Source of the DNA: Deltaproteobacteria bacterium
GTDB lineage: Bacteria > Desulfobacterota > Binatia > UTPRO1
DNA length: 64,000 bases
Assembly: GCA_016200545.1 (NCBI GenBank)
Contig: JACQEO010000004.1
Span: forward strand, 26,800-90,799
Direction of reading: 5' to 3'
This document shows, piece after piece, positions 31,540 through 40,058 of this stretch. Below the pieces are notes generated by a model. The model was given only the letters and a program-made list of their open reading frames with translations, was not told the origin of the DNA and did not search any database. A program made the translations under genes and the position numbers. The stretch's first letter is position 1. Every line of letters starts with the position of its first letter.

Positions 31540-31643
31540 CGGAAATGCCGTTGCCAGCGGCCCGCGCGTGCGTCCCGCCGCGAGGTTCTCTATGGTGGAT
31601 GCGCGTCGGGCGGCCGAGCCGGCGCAACCTGCGGACGACGACG

Positions 31644-32255
31644 ATGTTGAAGACTCCGAACGTGCCGGTTCCCGAGGCCGCGTCCGATCCGGACGTCCAA
31701 CTCATGCTGCGCTTGCGGGCGGGCGACGCGGGCGCGTTCCGCGAGCTGTTCGAAAAACACAGCAGGGCGATCGTGAACTTCGCATACAATTTTGTGGGAA
31801 GCAGGCCGCGCGCCGAGGAGCTGGCGCAGGACGTCTTCCTGCAGGTGTACCGCGCCGCCGCGCGCTACGAGCCGAACGCCAAGTTCACAACCTGGCTCTA
31901 TCGGATCGCGACCAACGCCTGCCTGAACGAGGTTCGCCGGCCGGAGCGCCGCTACCGCACGCGTTCGCTCGAACGCGAGACGGACGACAGCCGTGACCGC
32001 ACTGAGATCTTCCTACCCGATCCTACGGCTCTCCCGGGGGAGAGCGCATTGGCGGGTCGGGAGCTCGAGGCTAAGATACGCGAGGTGCTGGGCACGCTGC
32101 CGGAGAATCAACGTGCGGCGCTGGTCTTGAGCAGGGTGGATGGACTCTCCTACCGCGAGGTGGCGGACGCGCTCGAGTGCTCCGAGAGCGCCGTGAAGAG
32201 TCTGGTGTTCCGTGCGACGGCGACCTTGCGCCGCGAGCTCGAGGAGTATCTGTGA
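31644..32255 (+). CDS. ECF-type RNA polymerase sigma factor
   Basis: 203 residues from the ATG at 31644. Sigma2 region: FRELFEKHSRAIVNFAYNFVG, AEELAQDVFLQVYRAA, FTTWLYRIATNACLNE. Sigma4 region: LPENQRAALVLSRVDGLSYREVADALECSESAVKSLVFRA. The linker contains an ECF-typical acidic stretch. The stop overlaps the next gene's GTG start (GTGA), and that gene encodes a zinc anti-sigma, so the pair is regulated by sequestration at the membrane. Confidence 0.94.
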   Translation: MLKTPNVPVPEAASDPDVQLMLRLRAGDAGAFRELFEKHSRAIVNFAYNFVGSRPRAEELAQDVFLQVYRAAARYEPNAKFTTWLYRIATNACLNEVRRPERRYRTRSLERETDDSRDRTEIFLPDPTALPGESALAGRELEAKIREVLGTLPENQRAALVLSRVDGLSYREVADALECSESAVKSLVFRATATLRRELEEYL

Positions 32256-32884
32256 TCGCCGCTTGTGAGGCCTTCGCGGCGGAGCTGATCGCCTACCTCG
32301 ACGGCGAGCACACCGAGACCGACGCCGCGCGCATCGAGGCGCACCTCGGTACCTGCCTCGCCTGCCGGCGCGAGATCGAGCGTCTGCGCCGGTTGCGGGC
32401 GCTGCTCGGTGAGCTGCGCCCGCTCGAACCCTCCGCTGCCTTTCGCGAAGGAATGTGGCGACGGCTCGATGCGGTGCCGCCGCGTGCCGTCCGCCGTTCG
32501 CGCGTAGCGCTCTGGACCGTACCGGCCTTGGCCGCCGCGGCCGCCGTGGCGCTCGTCTGGTACTCGTCGGTCGCGCGCATCGTCGGCGAGGGAAGCGCGA
32601 TGCGCGACGGGCGCTCACTCGCTGCGGCGTCACGGCCTCGCGGCGACGGCGGAGAGGCGCTGGCGCAGCGTGGACACGAGGGCGCGCGCGAGGAGCGTCG
32701 CGACGTCGCCGACGCCGGGAATCTCGACCAGTACCCGCCGGAGCTCGTCGAGCATCCGGAGCTCTTTTTGCGCTTGCCGGTCGTACGACGGCTGCAGAAG
32801 CTGCAACACTTCGAGGAGGTGCGGCAGCGTACCGGCGACGAGCCCCTCGGCCAGCTCGCGCCGCGCACGCCGTCGATCGGATGA
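32252..32884 (+). CDS. Membrane anti-sigma factor with zf-HC2 domain
   Basis: 210 residues from the GTG overlapping the sigma stop. The N-terminal zinc anti-sigma motif is seen as an early Cys (AACEAF) plus HLGTCLACRREI (HxxxCxxC). A single TM helix (LWTVPALAAAAAVALVWYS) lies near residues 90-110. The outer part is charged and ends with PELVEHPELFLRLPVVRRLQ. It likely holds the ECF sigma at the inner membrane until a signal is received. Its stop overlaps the next ATG (ATGA). Confidence 0.88.
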   Translation: MIAACEAFAAELIAYLDGEHTETDAARIEAHLGTCLACRREIERLRRLRALLGELRPLEPSAAFREGMWRRLDAVPPRAVRRSRVALWTVPALAAAAAVALVWYSSVARIVGEGSAMRDGRSLAAASRPRGDGGEALAQRGHEGAREERRDVADAGNLDQYPPELVEHPELFLRLPVVRRLQKLQHFEEVRQRTGDEPLGQLAPRTPSIG

Positions 32885-33228
32885 CGATACGGCGTCGGCA
32901 TCTCGCGGTCGTGGCCGTCCTTGCGTGCGTGCACGGAGCCGCGGGCGTCACCGTCGACCCGTGCCGCGCCGACGAGCTGCGCCTGGTGCAGCGCTGGGAC
33001 GAATTGTCGCCGACGGAGCGGGGCGAGGCGCTCCACAACTATCAGCGCTTTCGGCAGCTGCCGCCCGATCGACAGCGCGCCGTCGAGCAGAACTACGATC
33101 GCTGGCGGGAGTTGCCGCCGCAGGAGAAGGATCGCCTGCGCGACAATTACCAGCAGTATCGTGGGATGTCGCCGGAGGAACGGCGTGATTTTCAACGTCG
33201 CTACCGCGACTGGCGGCGGACTCGCTGA
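32881..33228 (+). CDS. DUF3106 exported protein
   Basis: 115 residues with a short signal peptide (LAVVAVLACVHGAAG). It contains three tandem helical repeats with LSPTERGEALHNYQRF, LPPDRQRAVEQNYDRW and LPPQEKDRLRDNYQQY, the DUF3106 pattern of W/Y-x-x-LPP/LSP repeats. It is the third gene of the sigma/anti-sigma operon, so it may participate in envelope-stress sensing or be the regulated output. Periplasmic; biochemical role unknown. Confidence 0.85.
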   Translation: MTIRRRHLAVVAVLACVHGAAGVTVDPCRADELRLVQRWDELSPTERGEALHNYQRFRQLPPDRQRAVEQNYDRWRELPPQEKDRLRDNYQQYRGMSPEERRDFQRRYRDWRRTR

Positions 33229-33230
33229 CC

Positions 33231-33701
33231 ATGGCTGGCGACGTACGCGGTGATCGTCGACGATGCGCGACCGGCGTGGCGCTGCTCGCCGCCGTCGCGC
33301 TGATGTCGCTCGGTGCGGCGGCGTCGACGAGCGTCGTGCACGTCCGCCGTCGCGGCATGCCGCGCCTCGGCGCGTCGCACCCGTCGGCGTCACGCGCGTT
33401 GCCGCCGACCACGCCGGGCTCGGCGCCGAGTGGCGCCGCCGGCCCACCTCCGCTCGGTGCTGCCGGGCCGCCCCCGCTCGGTGCCGCCGGGCCGCCGCCG
33501 CTCGGCGCCGCCGGCCCGCCCCCGCTCGGTGCCGTCGGTGGAGAGCCGCGGGTCGTCGTGCGGGCGGCGCCGCGATCGGACGCGGCGCCTGGTTGCGAGA
33601 ACGACGCGTGCCCGGATCCGGCAATTCCGGAGAGCGCAGTCGAGGTGATGCCATTCGACGCGGCGGACGAGCAACCCATGGACGTGTCCCCGCGCGACTG
33701 A
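33231..33701 (+). CDS. Exported low-complexity protein with PPPLGAAG repeats
   Basis: 156 residues. An N-terminal hydrophobic segment (GVALLAAVALMSLGAAAS) is a signal peptide or anchor. Residues ~70-102 are four tandem copies of PPPLGAAG/V (24-bp DNA units, 33438-33536), rich in Pro/Gly. The C-terminal part has a pair of Cys (GCENDACPDP). It follows the DUF3106 gene by 2 bp and is probably the last gene of the sigma operon. Unrecognised; may be an envelope spacer protein. Confidence 0.6.
   Translation: MAGDVRGDRRRCATGVALLAAVALMSLGAAASTSVVHVRRRGMPRLGASHPSASRALPPTTPGSAPSGAAGPPPLGAAGPPPLGAAGPPPLGAAGPPPLGAVGGEPRVVVRAAPRSDAAPGCENDACPDPAIPESAVEVMPFDAADEQPMDVSPRD
33438..33536 (+). repeat. 24-bp tandem repeat within the Pro/Gly-rich protein gene
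   Basis: Four in-frame units, each encoding PPPLGAAG (the last varies to PPPLGAVG). Base differences between units are synonymous, so the peptide repeat is being kept. Confidence 0.75.
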
Positions 33702-33753
33702 CGCGCCGAACGTCGCGGCGCGACTCGAGCGCTACTCGTACGCGCGGCGCGCG

Positions 33754-33782
33754 TTGGTCGCCTGCGGTGGCGCGGCTATAAT
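33754..33782 (+). promoter_or_regulatory. uvrB promoter giving a near-leaderless transcript
   Basis: TTGGTC (33754-33759), 17-bp spacer and TATAAT (33777-33782). The GTG start codon is at 33791, eight bases past the -10 element, where transcription would begin. No ribosome site exists between, so the mRNA is probably leaderless. Confidence 0.7.
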
Positions 33783-33790
33783 CGCTCGTC

Positions 33791-35842
<2,052 letters not shown>

Positions 35843-35852
35843 CTCAGGGAAG

Positions 35853-35881
35853 TTGCGACCGATCGTCGCGTGCGTCATAAT
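35853..35881 (+). promoter_or_regulatory. vapBC promoter
   Basis: TTGCGA (35853-35858), 17-bp spacer, CATAAT (35876-35881). The ATG at 35889 is seven bases past the -10, again near-leaderless. The -10 lies inside the operator palindrome. Confidence 0.6.
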
Positions 35882-35888
35882 GACGCAC
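35870..35888. promoter_or_regulatory. Operator palindrome of the vapBC module
   Basis: GTGCGTCA-TAA-TGACGCAC: perfect 8-bp arms around TAA, covering the -10 and ending at the base before the antitoxin ATG. This is the expected layout for autorepression by an antitoxin or antitoxin-toxin complex. Confidence 0.65.
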
Positions 35889-36134
35889 ATGCGCACCGCC
35901 ACCGTACGTGAGGCCCAACACAATCTTCCGAAGATCCTACGATCAGTGAGCCGCGGTGAGGTGGTCGAGATCACCCGGCGCAATCGGGTGGTCGCTCGCC
36001 TCGTACCCGCCGCGGCTCGACCTGTGGGCGGGCTCCCCGACTTCGTCGCGCGGGCACGTGCGATCTGGGGTCGGCGTCCCGGCGGAAAGCCCACGAGTGA
36101 GATCGTGATCGAGGCTCGGGCAGATAGGCGGTGA
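35889..36134 (+). CDS. Phd/YefM-type antitoxin
   Basis: 81 residues from the ATG at 35889, chosen because it starts exactly after the operator and just past the predicted transcription start; an in-frame ATG nine bases earlier exists. MRTATVREAQHNLPKILRSV and EVVEITRRNRVVARLVP are the DNA-binding Phd/YefM fold. The C-terminal part (GGKPTSEIVIEARADRR) would wrap the toxin. It overlaps the toxin start by GTGA. Confidence 0.9.
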   Translation: MRTATVREAQHNLPKILRSVSRGEVVEITRRNRVVARLVPAAARPVGGLPDFVARARAIWGRRPGGKPTSEIVIEARADRR

Positions 36135-36571
36135 CGTTGTGGCTCGACACGAGCGCCCTGGTCTCGCTCTACGTTCCTGAGGCGAGGTCCGAGCGCGTGG
36201 CACGCCTGGTCCGGCGCGCCGGCGACCCGATCCCGTTTTCTCAGCTCCATGAGCTCGAGCTGGCCAACGCGCTCCGGCTCCGCGTGTTTCGCTGCGCGGC
36301 CAGCCGGAGGCAGGTCGACGCGACGCTCGCTCGCGTCATGGACGATCTCGATGCGGGAATTCTGCGGCGAGCGGCGGTCGATTGGCCGCTGGCGCTGGCG
36401 AGGGCCATCGAGCTCGCGGAGCGGCACACGGCGCGCCTCGGCTGCCGGTCACTCGATCTTCTCCACGTGTCGGCTGCGATGCTGTCGGCCAGCGATCGTT
36501 TCGTTACGGCGGATCGCCGCCAGAGCACGGCGGCACGCCGTGCCGGCCTGGTGACGACCCGGGTCGCCTGA
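36131..36571 (+). CDS. vapC: PIN-domain ribonuclease toxin (VapC family)
   Basis: 146 residues, GTG start coupled to the antitoxin. PIN-domain acidic residues are present: LWLDTSAL, QLHELELANALRL, GCRSLDLLHVSAAML and FVTADRR, so the magnesium site for RNA cleavage looks intact. With a Phd-type antitoxin upstream this is a type II toxin-antitoxin pair, probably active. It is inserted between uvrB and uvrC, next to decayed mobile DNA. Confidence 0.92.
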   Translation: MTLWLDTSALVSLYVPEARSERVARLVRRAGDPIPFSQLHELELANALRLRVFRCAASRRQVDATLARVMDDLDAGILRRAAVDWPLALARAIELAERHTARLGCRSLDLLHVSAAMLSASDRFVTADRRQSTAARRAGLVTTRVA

Positions 36572-36728
36572 CGCGCGATACGCCGGCTCAGCGGCCAGCG
36601 GCCATCGACCGTGGTGGAGCGTCGTTTGCGCGAGTCGAGCGCGAGTTCTTCGCGCAGGCGTGTTTCGTCGGCCAAACCGTGCTCGGCCACTCGGTCCAAG
36701 CCTCTGTTGCGGCGCAACGGATCCTCAC

Positions 36729-37065
36729 ATGGGCGAGAGCTCAGCTTCGTTCGACGGTAGTCAGCCGTTGGCTACGACGCTTGCCGGCTTTGCTGAGGCG
36801 CCGGCGCGTGAGCGCGGCGTACCTCTCGGCTCCTGGGCGCGGGGCGATGCGGACGCGTTGAGCGACGTCGATTTGATCGTCGTCGCACCGTCGACGCGGC
36901 CAGTCGTCGACCGGTTCCGAGACTAGCCGGAGCCCCGTCGGCATCGACCTTCTTGTCTACACACCAGAGGAGCTCAGCCGCGAACGACGCCGGAGCCGTT
37001 TTGTCCGCCACGCCGTTCGTGAAGCGCGTCGGTTGATGTGGCGGCCGCCAATTGAATGGATCGCC
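36729..37065 (+). pseudogene. MNT-type nucleotidyltransferase, frameshifted remnant
   Basis: The first frame from ATG 36729 carries GSWARGDADALSDVDLIVV, the GSx10DxD catalytic motif of minimal nucleotidyltransferases, and stops at 36924-36926. The family sequence resumes in another frame as GIDLLVYTPEELSRERRR and FVRHAVREARRLM. A single frameshift between about 36915 and 36935 explains this. No intact HEPN partner is found after it. Such genes usually form MntA-HepT-like modules; this one appears dead. Confidence 0.65.
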
Positions 37066-37213
37066 GCGCGCCGTCACGGCTCCAGTGTCGATATCGTAAG
37101 AGCCGTGAGCGACCTGCGCGAGCTCGATCCTTCTGCCGACACCTCCGTGCGGGGCGCATCCGCGACGACCTCGATGTCGATAGGAAGTCGATAGTCGATG
37201 TCGATAAGAAACT

Positions 37214-37615
37214 TTAGCTGCGTAGTTGACGGAAGAACCGCATTATCGGCACATCCTCGGCGAGCCGATCGCGCGCGTCCGCATCCGCCTCGCCGAACGT
37301 GAGGCCGCGGCGCGCCAGAAGGCGCTCGACCCGGCGCGCGATCGCCGCGACGAGGCGCGCGAGCTCGCCCGGCGTCGGCGGGGGCGCCTGAACGAAGCGC
37401 CAGTCGTCACCGTCACGGGCGAAGACACCGTCGAGCGCAAGCGTGTGGTAGTGAACATTGAGATTGAGGCCGCTCCCAAAGCGCTGGATCGCGGTCACGG
37501 CACCGGTCTCCGCCCCGGTGATCCCGGCGCGCCGCGCGCGGCGGCGATAGTAGCCGCCCAGCGCGCGGGCGTAGACGGCGAGCACCTCGCGACAGAGGTC
37601 GTGGTTCCACGCCAA
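37214..37615 (-). pseudogene. IS91-family transposase fragment
   Basis: Encodes AWNHDLCREVLAVYARAL, RFGSGLNLNVHYHTLALDG and ARRVERLLARRGL, the central part of IS91/ISCR (Y2, HUH) transposases. The zinc-binding N-terminus and the tyrosine-bearing C-terminus are both missing. The homology starts a few codons upstream of this ATG (LRYLLAWNHD). No insertion-sequence ends were identified. It is a scrap left from a mobile element between the vapBC locus and uvrC. Confidence 0.75.
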
Positions 37616-37847
37616 AAGATAGCGCAGCCGCGCGAGCCGCGCTGGCGCGTTGGAACGGCGCCTCGACGCAGTGCACGCGGAGTGGACGGCTCAGCCGGGG
37701 CATCGCGATCCGGTCTTTGCACGCGACGGCTCCGTGCGCGCTTGGCGCGAGGCACCGGACGCGATTCATTGGGAGCTCAGCATTCGTCGCGCGGCGCCGC
37801 CGCTCTTGATGCTCGTCGGCGATCGCTACGTTCCATGACACGTCCGC
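37616..37847 (+). other. Possible 3' remnant of an unrecognised gene
   Basis: A plus-strand frame ending at 37838 reads coherently (DAVHAEWTAQPGHRDPVFA, DAIHWELSIRRAAPP) and begins where the IS91 fragment starts, as if the gene had been cut there. I do not recognise the family and it may be noise. Confidence 0.25.
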
Positions 37848-37848
37848 C

Positions 37849-37960
37849 GCTACTCGTATGCCTCCGCGCCCGTTGGTAGACCGCGCCGCCGCCGATATAA
37901 TCGAGGGCCGTGGAGCGCCGTCCGGGCACATTTCGTCTCGCCGCCGAGGTTACGCAGCAG
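37849..37960 (+). repeat. Duplicated uvrB promoter plus 5' coding segment fused to uvrC
   Basis: Matches 33731-33841 with few differences: shared GCTACTCGTA, TTGGT -35, 17-bp spacer, TATAAT, then the start codon and first 17 codons ([14 protein letters not shown] identical). Homology ends abruptly after about codon 18, where uvrB continues with its own domain. Confidence 0.85.
37873..37901 (+). promoter_or_regulatory. uvrC promoter, copy of the uvrB promoter
   Basis: TTGGTA (37873-37878), 17-bp spacer, TATAAT (37896-37901). The distance from -10 to GTG is 14 bases, the same as for uvrB, so a leaderless mRNA is again expected. Confidence 0.7.
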
Positions 37961-40033
37961 GGGCGCACCGGATCGCCGGACGCGACCGCGGCCCCCGACG
38001 TCGCGACCGCCCGCGCGTCTGGCCCCGTCACCGTGCTGGTCGCGCACGAGGCCGACCTCGACGCCAAGCTCGCCGGCCTGCCGCCGCGCCCGGGCGTGTA
38101 CCTCTTGCGCGACGCGCACGGCAAGGTGATCTACGTCGGCAAGGCGAAAAGCCTGCGCAGCCGCGTGCGCTCGTACTTCCGCGGCGGCGACGAGCGCGCG
38201 CAGGTGCGTTTTCTCGTCAGCCGGGTGACGAGCTTCGAAACGCTCGTCGCCGGCAACGAGAAAGAGGCGCTGATCCTCGAGAACAATCTGATCAAGCAGT
38301 ACAAGCCGCGCTACAACATCCGCCTCAAGGACGACAAGAGCTACGTCAGCGTGAAGATCGAGGAGGCGAGCGACTGGCCGCGCCTCGTCGTCACCCGCAA
38401 GCTGGTGCGCGACGGCTCGCGCTACCTCGGCCCGTTCTCGTCGGCGTGGTCAGTGCGAGAGACCCTCGGGACCTTGCGCAAGATCTTCCCGCTGCGCAGC
38501 TGCAGCGACGCCGTCTTCCGCAATCGCTCGCGCCCGTGCATCGAGTACCAGATCAAGCGCTGCTCCGGTCCGTGCTGCCTCGTGGTCGACCGCGACGAGT
38601 ACGCCCGCAACCTCGCGCAAACGGTCGAGCTCCTCGAGGGCAAGAACCAGCCGATCGTCCGCGCGTTGCAGACACGCATGCACGAGGCCGCCGAGGCGTT
38701 GCGCTTCGAGGAGGCGGCGCGTCTCCGCGACCAGGTGCGTGCAATCGAGACCACGGTCGAGCGCCAGCAGGCGGTGGCGCACTGGGGGAGCGACCAGGAC
38801 GCCTTCGGCGTCTATCGCGAGGGCGGCTTCGTCGAGGTACAGGTGCTGCTGGTGCGGGCGGGCAAACTCTCCGGCAATCAGACGTACAGCTTCGAGGACT
38901 TCGAGTTTCCCGACGACGAAGTCCTGTCCGCGGTGCTGACGCAATTCTACGACGGCGAGCGGCCGGTGCCGGACACGATCCTAGTCCCGATTGCGCTCGA
39001 GGACGCCGCGGTGCGCGCCGAGTATCTGAGCGAGCACAAGGGCCGGCAGGTCGAGATCCTCTGCCCGCAGCGCGGCGCGAAGCTACGCCTGGTGCAGATG
39101 GCGCGCGAGAACGCCGCGCACAGTTACGCCGAGCGCCGCGACGTCGGCGCGCGGCGCGAGCGCATGCTCGAGGAGCTGCAGGCGAAGCTCCACCTGCGCA
39201 ACGCGCCAAAACGTATCGAGTGCTTCGACATCTCCAACATCCAGGGAAACCTCTCGGTCGGCTCGATGGTCACGTTCGATGAAGGCGAGCCGTGCAGCGC
39301 CCGCTACCGCCGCTACCGCATCCGCACCGTCGAGGGCGCCGACGACTTCGCGTCGATGTACGAGGTCCTCGGCCGGCGCTACCGGCGCGCACGCGAGGAG
39401 AACGATTTCCCCGACCTGCTCGTCATCGACGGCGGCAAGGGGCAGCTGAACGTCGCCGTCGAGGTGCTGCGCGAGCTCGCGATCGACGGCGTCGACGTGA
39501 TCTCGCTCGCGAAGATGCACGTCGAGCGCGATCCCCGGGCCGCGGCCGTGCGGCGCTCCGAGGAGCGGGTCTTCCTGCCGGGGCGGAAAAATCCGGTCGT
39601 GCTGCGCCGCAACTCGACGGCGCTCTTCCTCCTCCAGCGCGTGCGCGACGAGGCGCACCGCTTCGCGATCACGTACCACCGCGAGCTCCGCCGGCGCGAC
39701 CGGCTGCACTCGCGGCTCGAGGACATCGAGGGCATCGGTCCCGGCCGCCGTCGCGTGTTGCTGCGCCACTTCGGCAGCCTGAAGCGGCTGCGCGCCGCCT
39801 CCATCGACGAGATCACGGCGGTGCCCGGGATCTCGACGCGCCTCGCTGCCGACATCCATGCGCAGCTCGCAGCGCCGGAGCCCGTCGGCGGTGACCGCGG
39901 CGCGCCGGACCCCGGCGTGTCGAAGGTCGACGAGGTAGGCACAGGCGAACGCCGCGTCGATCAGCGTGCGCCGGACGCACAGGCGCCAGATTCCGAGGGC
40001 GACGTCGGCGATCGAACGCCGAACGGTGACTGA
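37910..40033 (+). CDS. uvrC: Excinuclease ABC subunit C (UvrC) with UvrB-derived N-terminus
   Basis: Dual-incision nuclease of excision repair, 707 residues. The GIY-YIG domain starts only at ~residue 55 (PPRPGVYLLRD, VIYVGKAKSLRSRVRSYF). The UvrB-interaction helices follow (FEEAARLRDQVRAIE), then the RNase-H-like nuclease with CFDISNIQGNLSVGSMV and LLVIDGGKGQLNVA, and a helix-hairpin-helix pair (IEGIGPGRRRVLLRHFG; VPGISTRLAADIH). The first ~17 residues equal those of UvrB and the next ~35 are a low-complexity linker; neither is part of ordinary UvrC. A ~45-residue tail follows the HhH. An internal start before the GIY-YIG domain is an alternative. Confidence 0.95.
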   Translation: MERRPGTFRLAAEVTQQGRTGSPDATAAPDVATARASGPVTVLVAHEADLDAKLAGLPPRPGVYLLRDAHGKVIYVGKAKSLRSRVRSYFRGGDERAQVRFLVSRVTSFETLVAGNEKEALILENNLIKQYKPRYNIRLKDDKSYVSVKIEEASDWPRLVVTRKLVRDGSRYLGPFSSAWSVRETLGTLRKIFPLRSCSDAVFRNRSRPCIEYQIKRCSGPCCLVVDRDEYARNLAQTVELLEGKNQPIVRALQTRMHEAAEALRFEEAARLRDQVRAIETTVERQQAVAHWGSDQDAFGVYREGGFVEVQVLLVRAGKLSGNQTYSFEDFEFPDDEVLSAVLTQFYDGERPVPDTILVPIALEDAAVRAEYLSEHKGRQVEILCPQRGAKLRLVQMARENAAHSYAERRDVGARRERMLEELQAKLHLRNAPKRIECFDISNIQGNLSVGSMVTFDEGEPCSARYRRYRIRTVEGADDFASMYEVLGRRYRRAREENDFPDLLVIDGGKGQLNVAVEVLRELAIDGVDVISLAKMHVERDPRAAAVRRSEERVFLPGRKNPVVLRRNSTALFLLQRVRDEAHRFAITYHRELRRRDRLHSRLEDIEGIGPGRRRVLLRHFGSLKRLRAASIDEITAVPGISTRLAADIHAQLAAPEPVGGDRGAPDPGVSKVDEVGTGERRVDQRAPDAQAPDSEGDVGDRTPNGD

Positions 40034-40058
40034 CGCGGCGTTAGGAGGCGCGTGACGC

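Noticed and set aside
33438..33536. CRISPR-like array
   Set aside because: The 24-bp units are contiguous and in-frame coding repeats without spacers. No CRISPR array or cas gene was found in the window.
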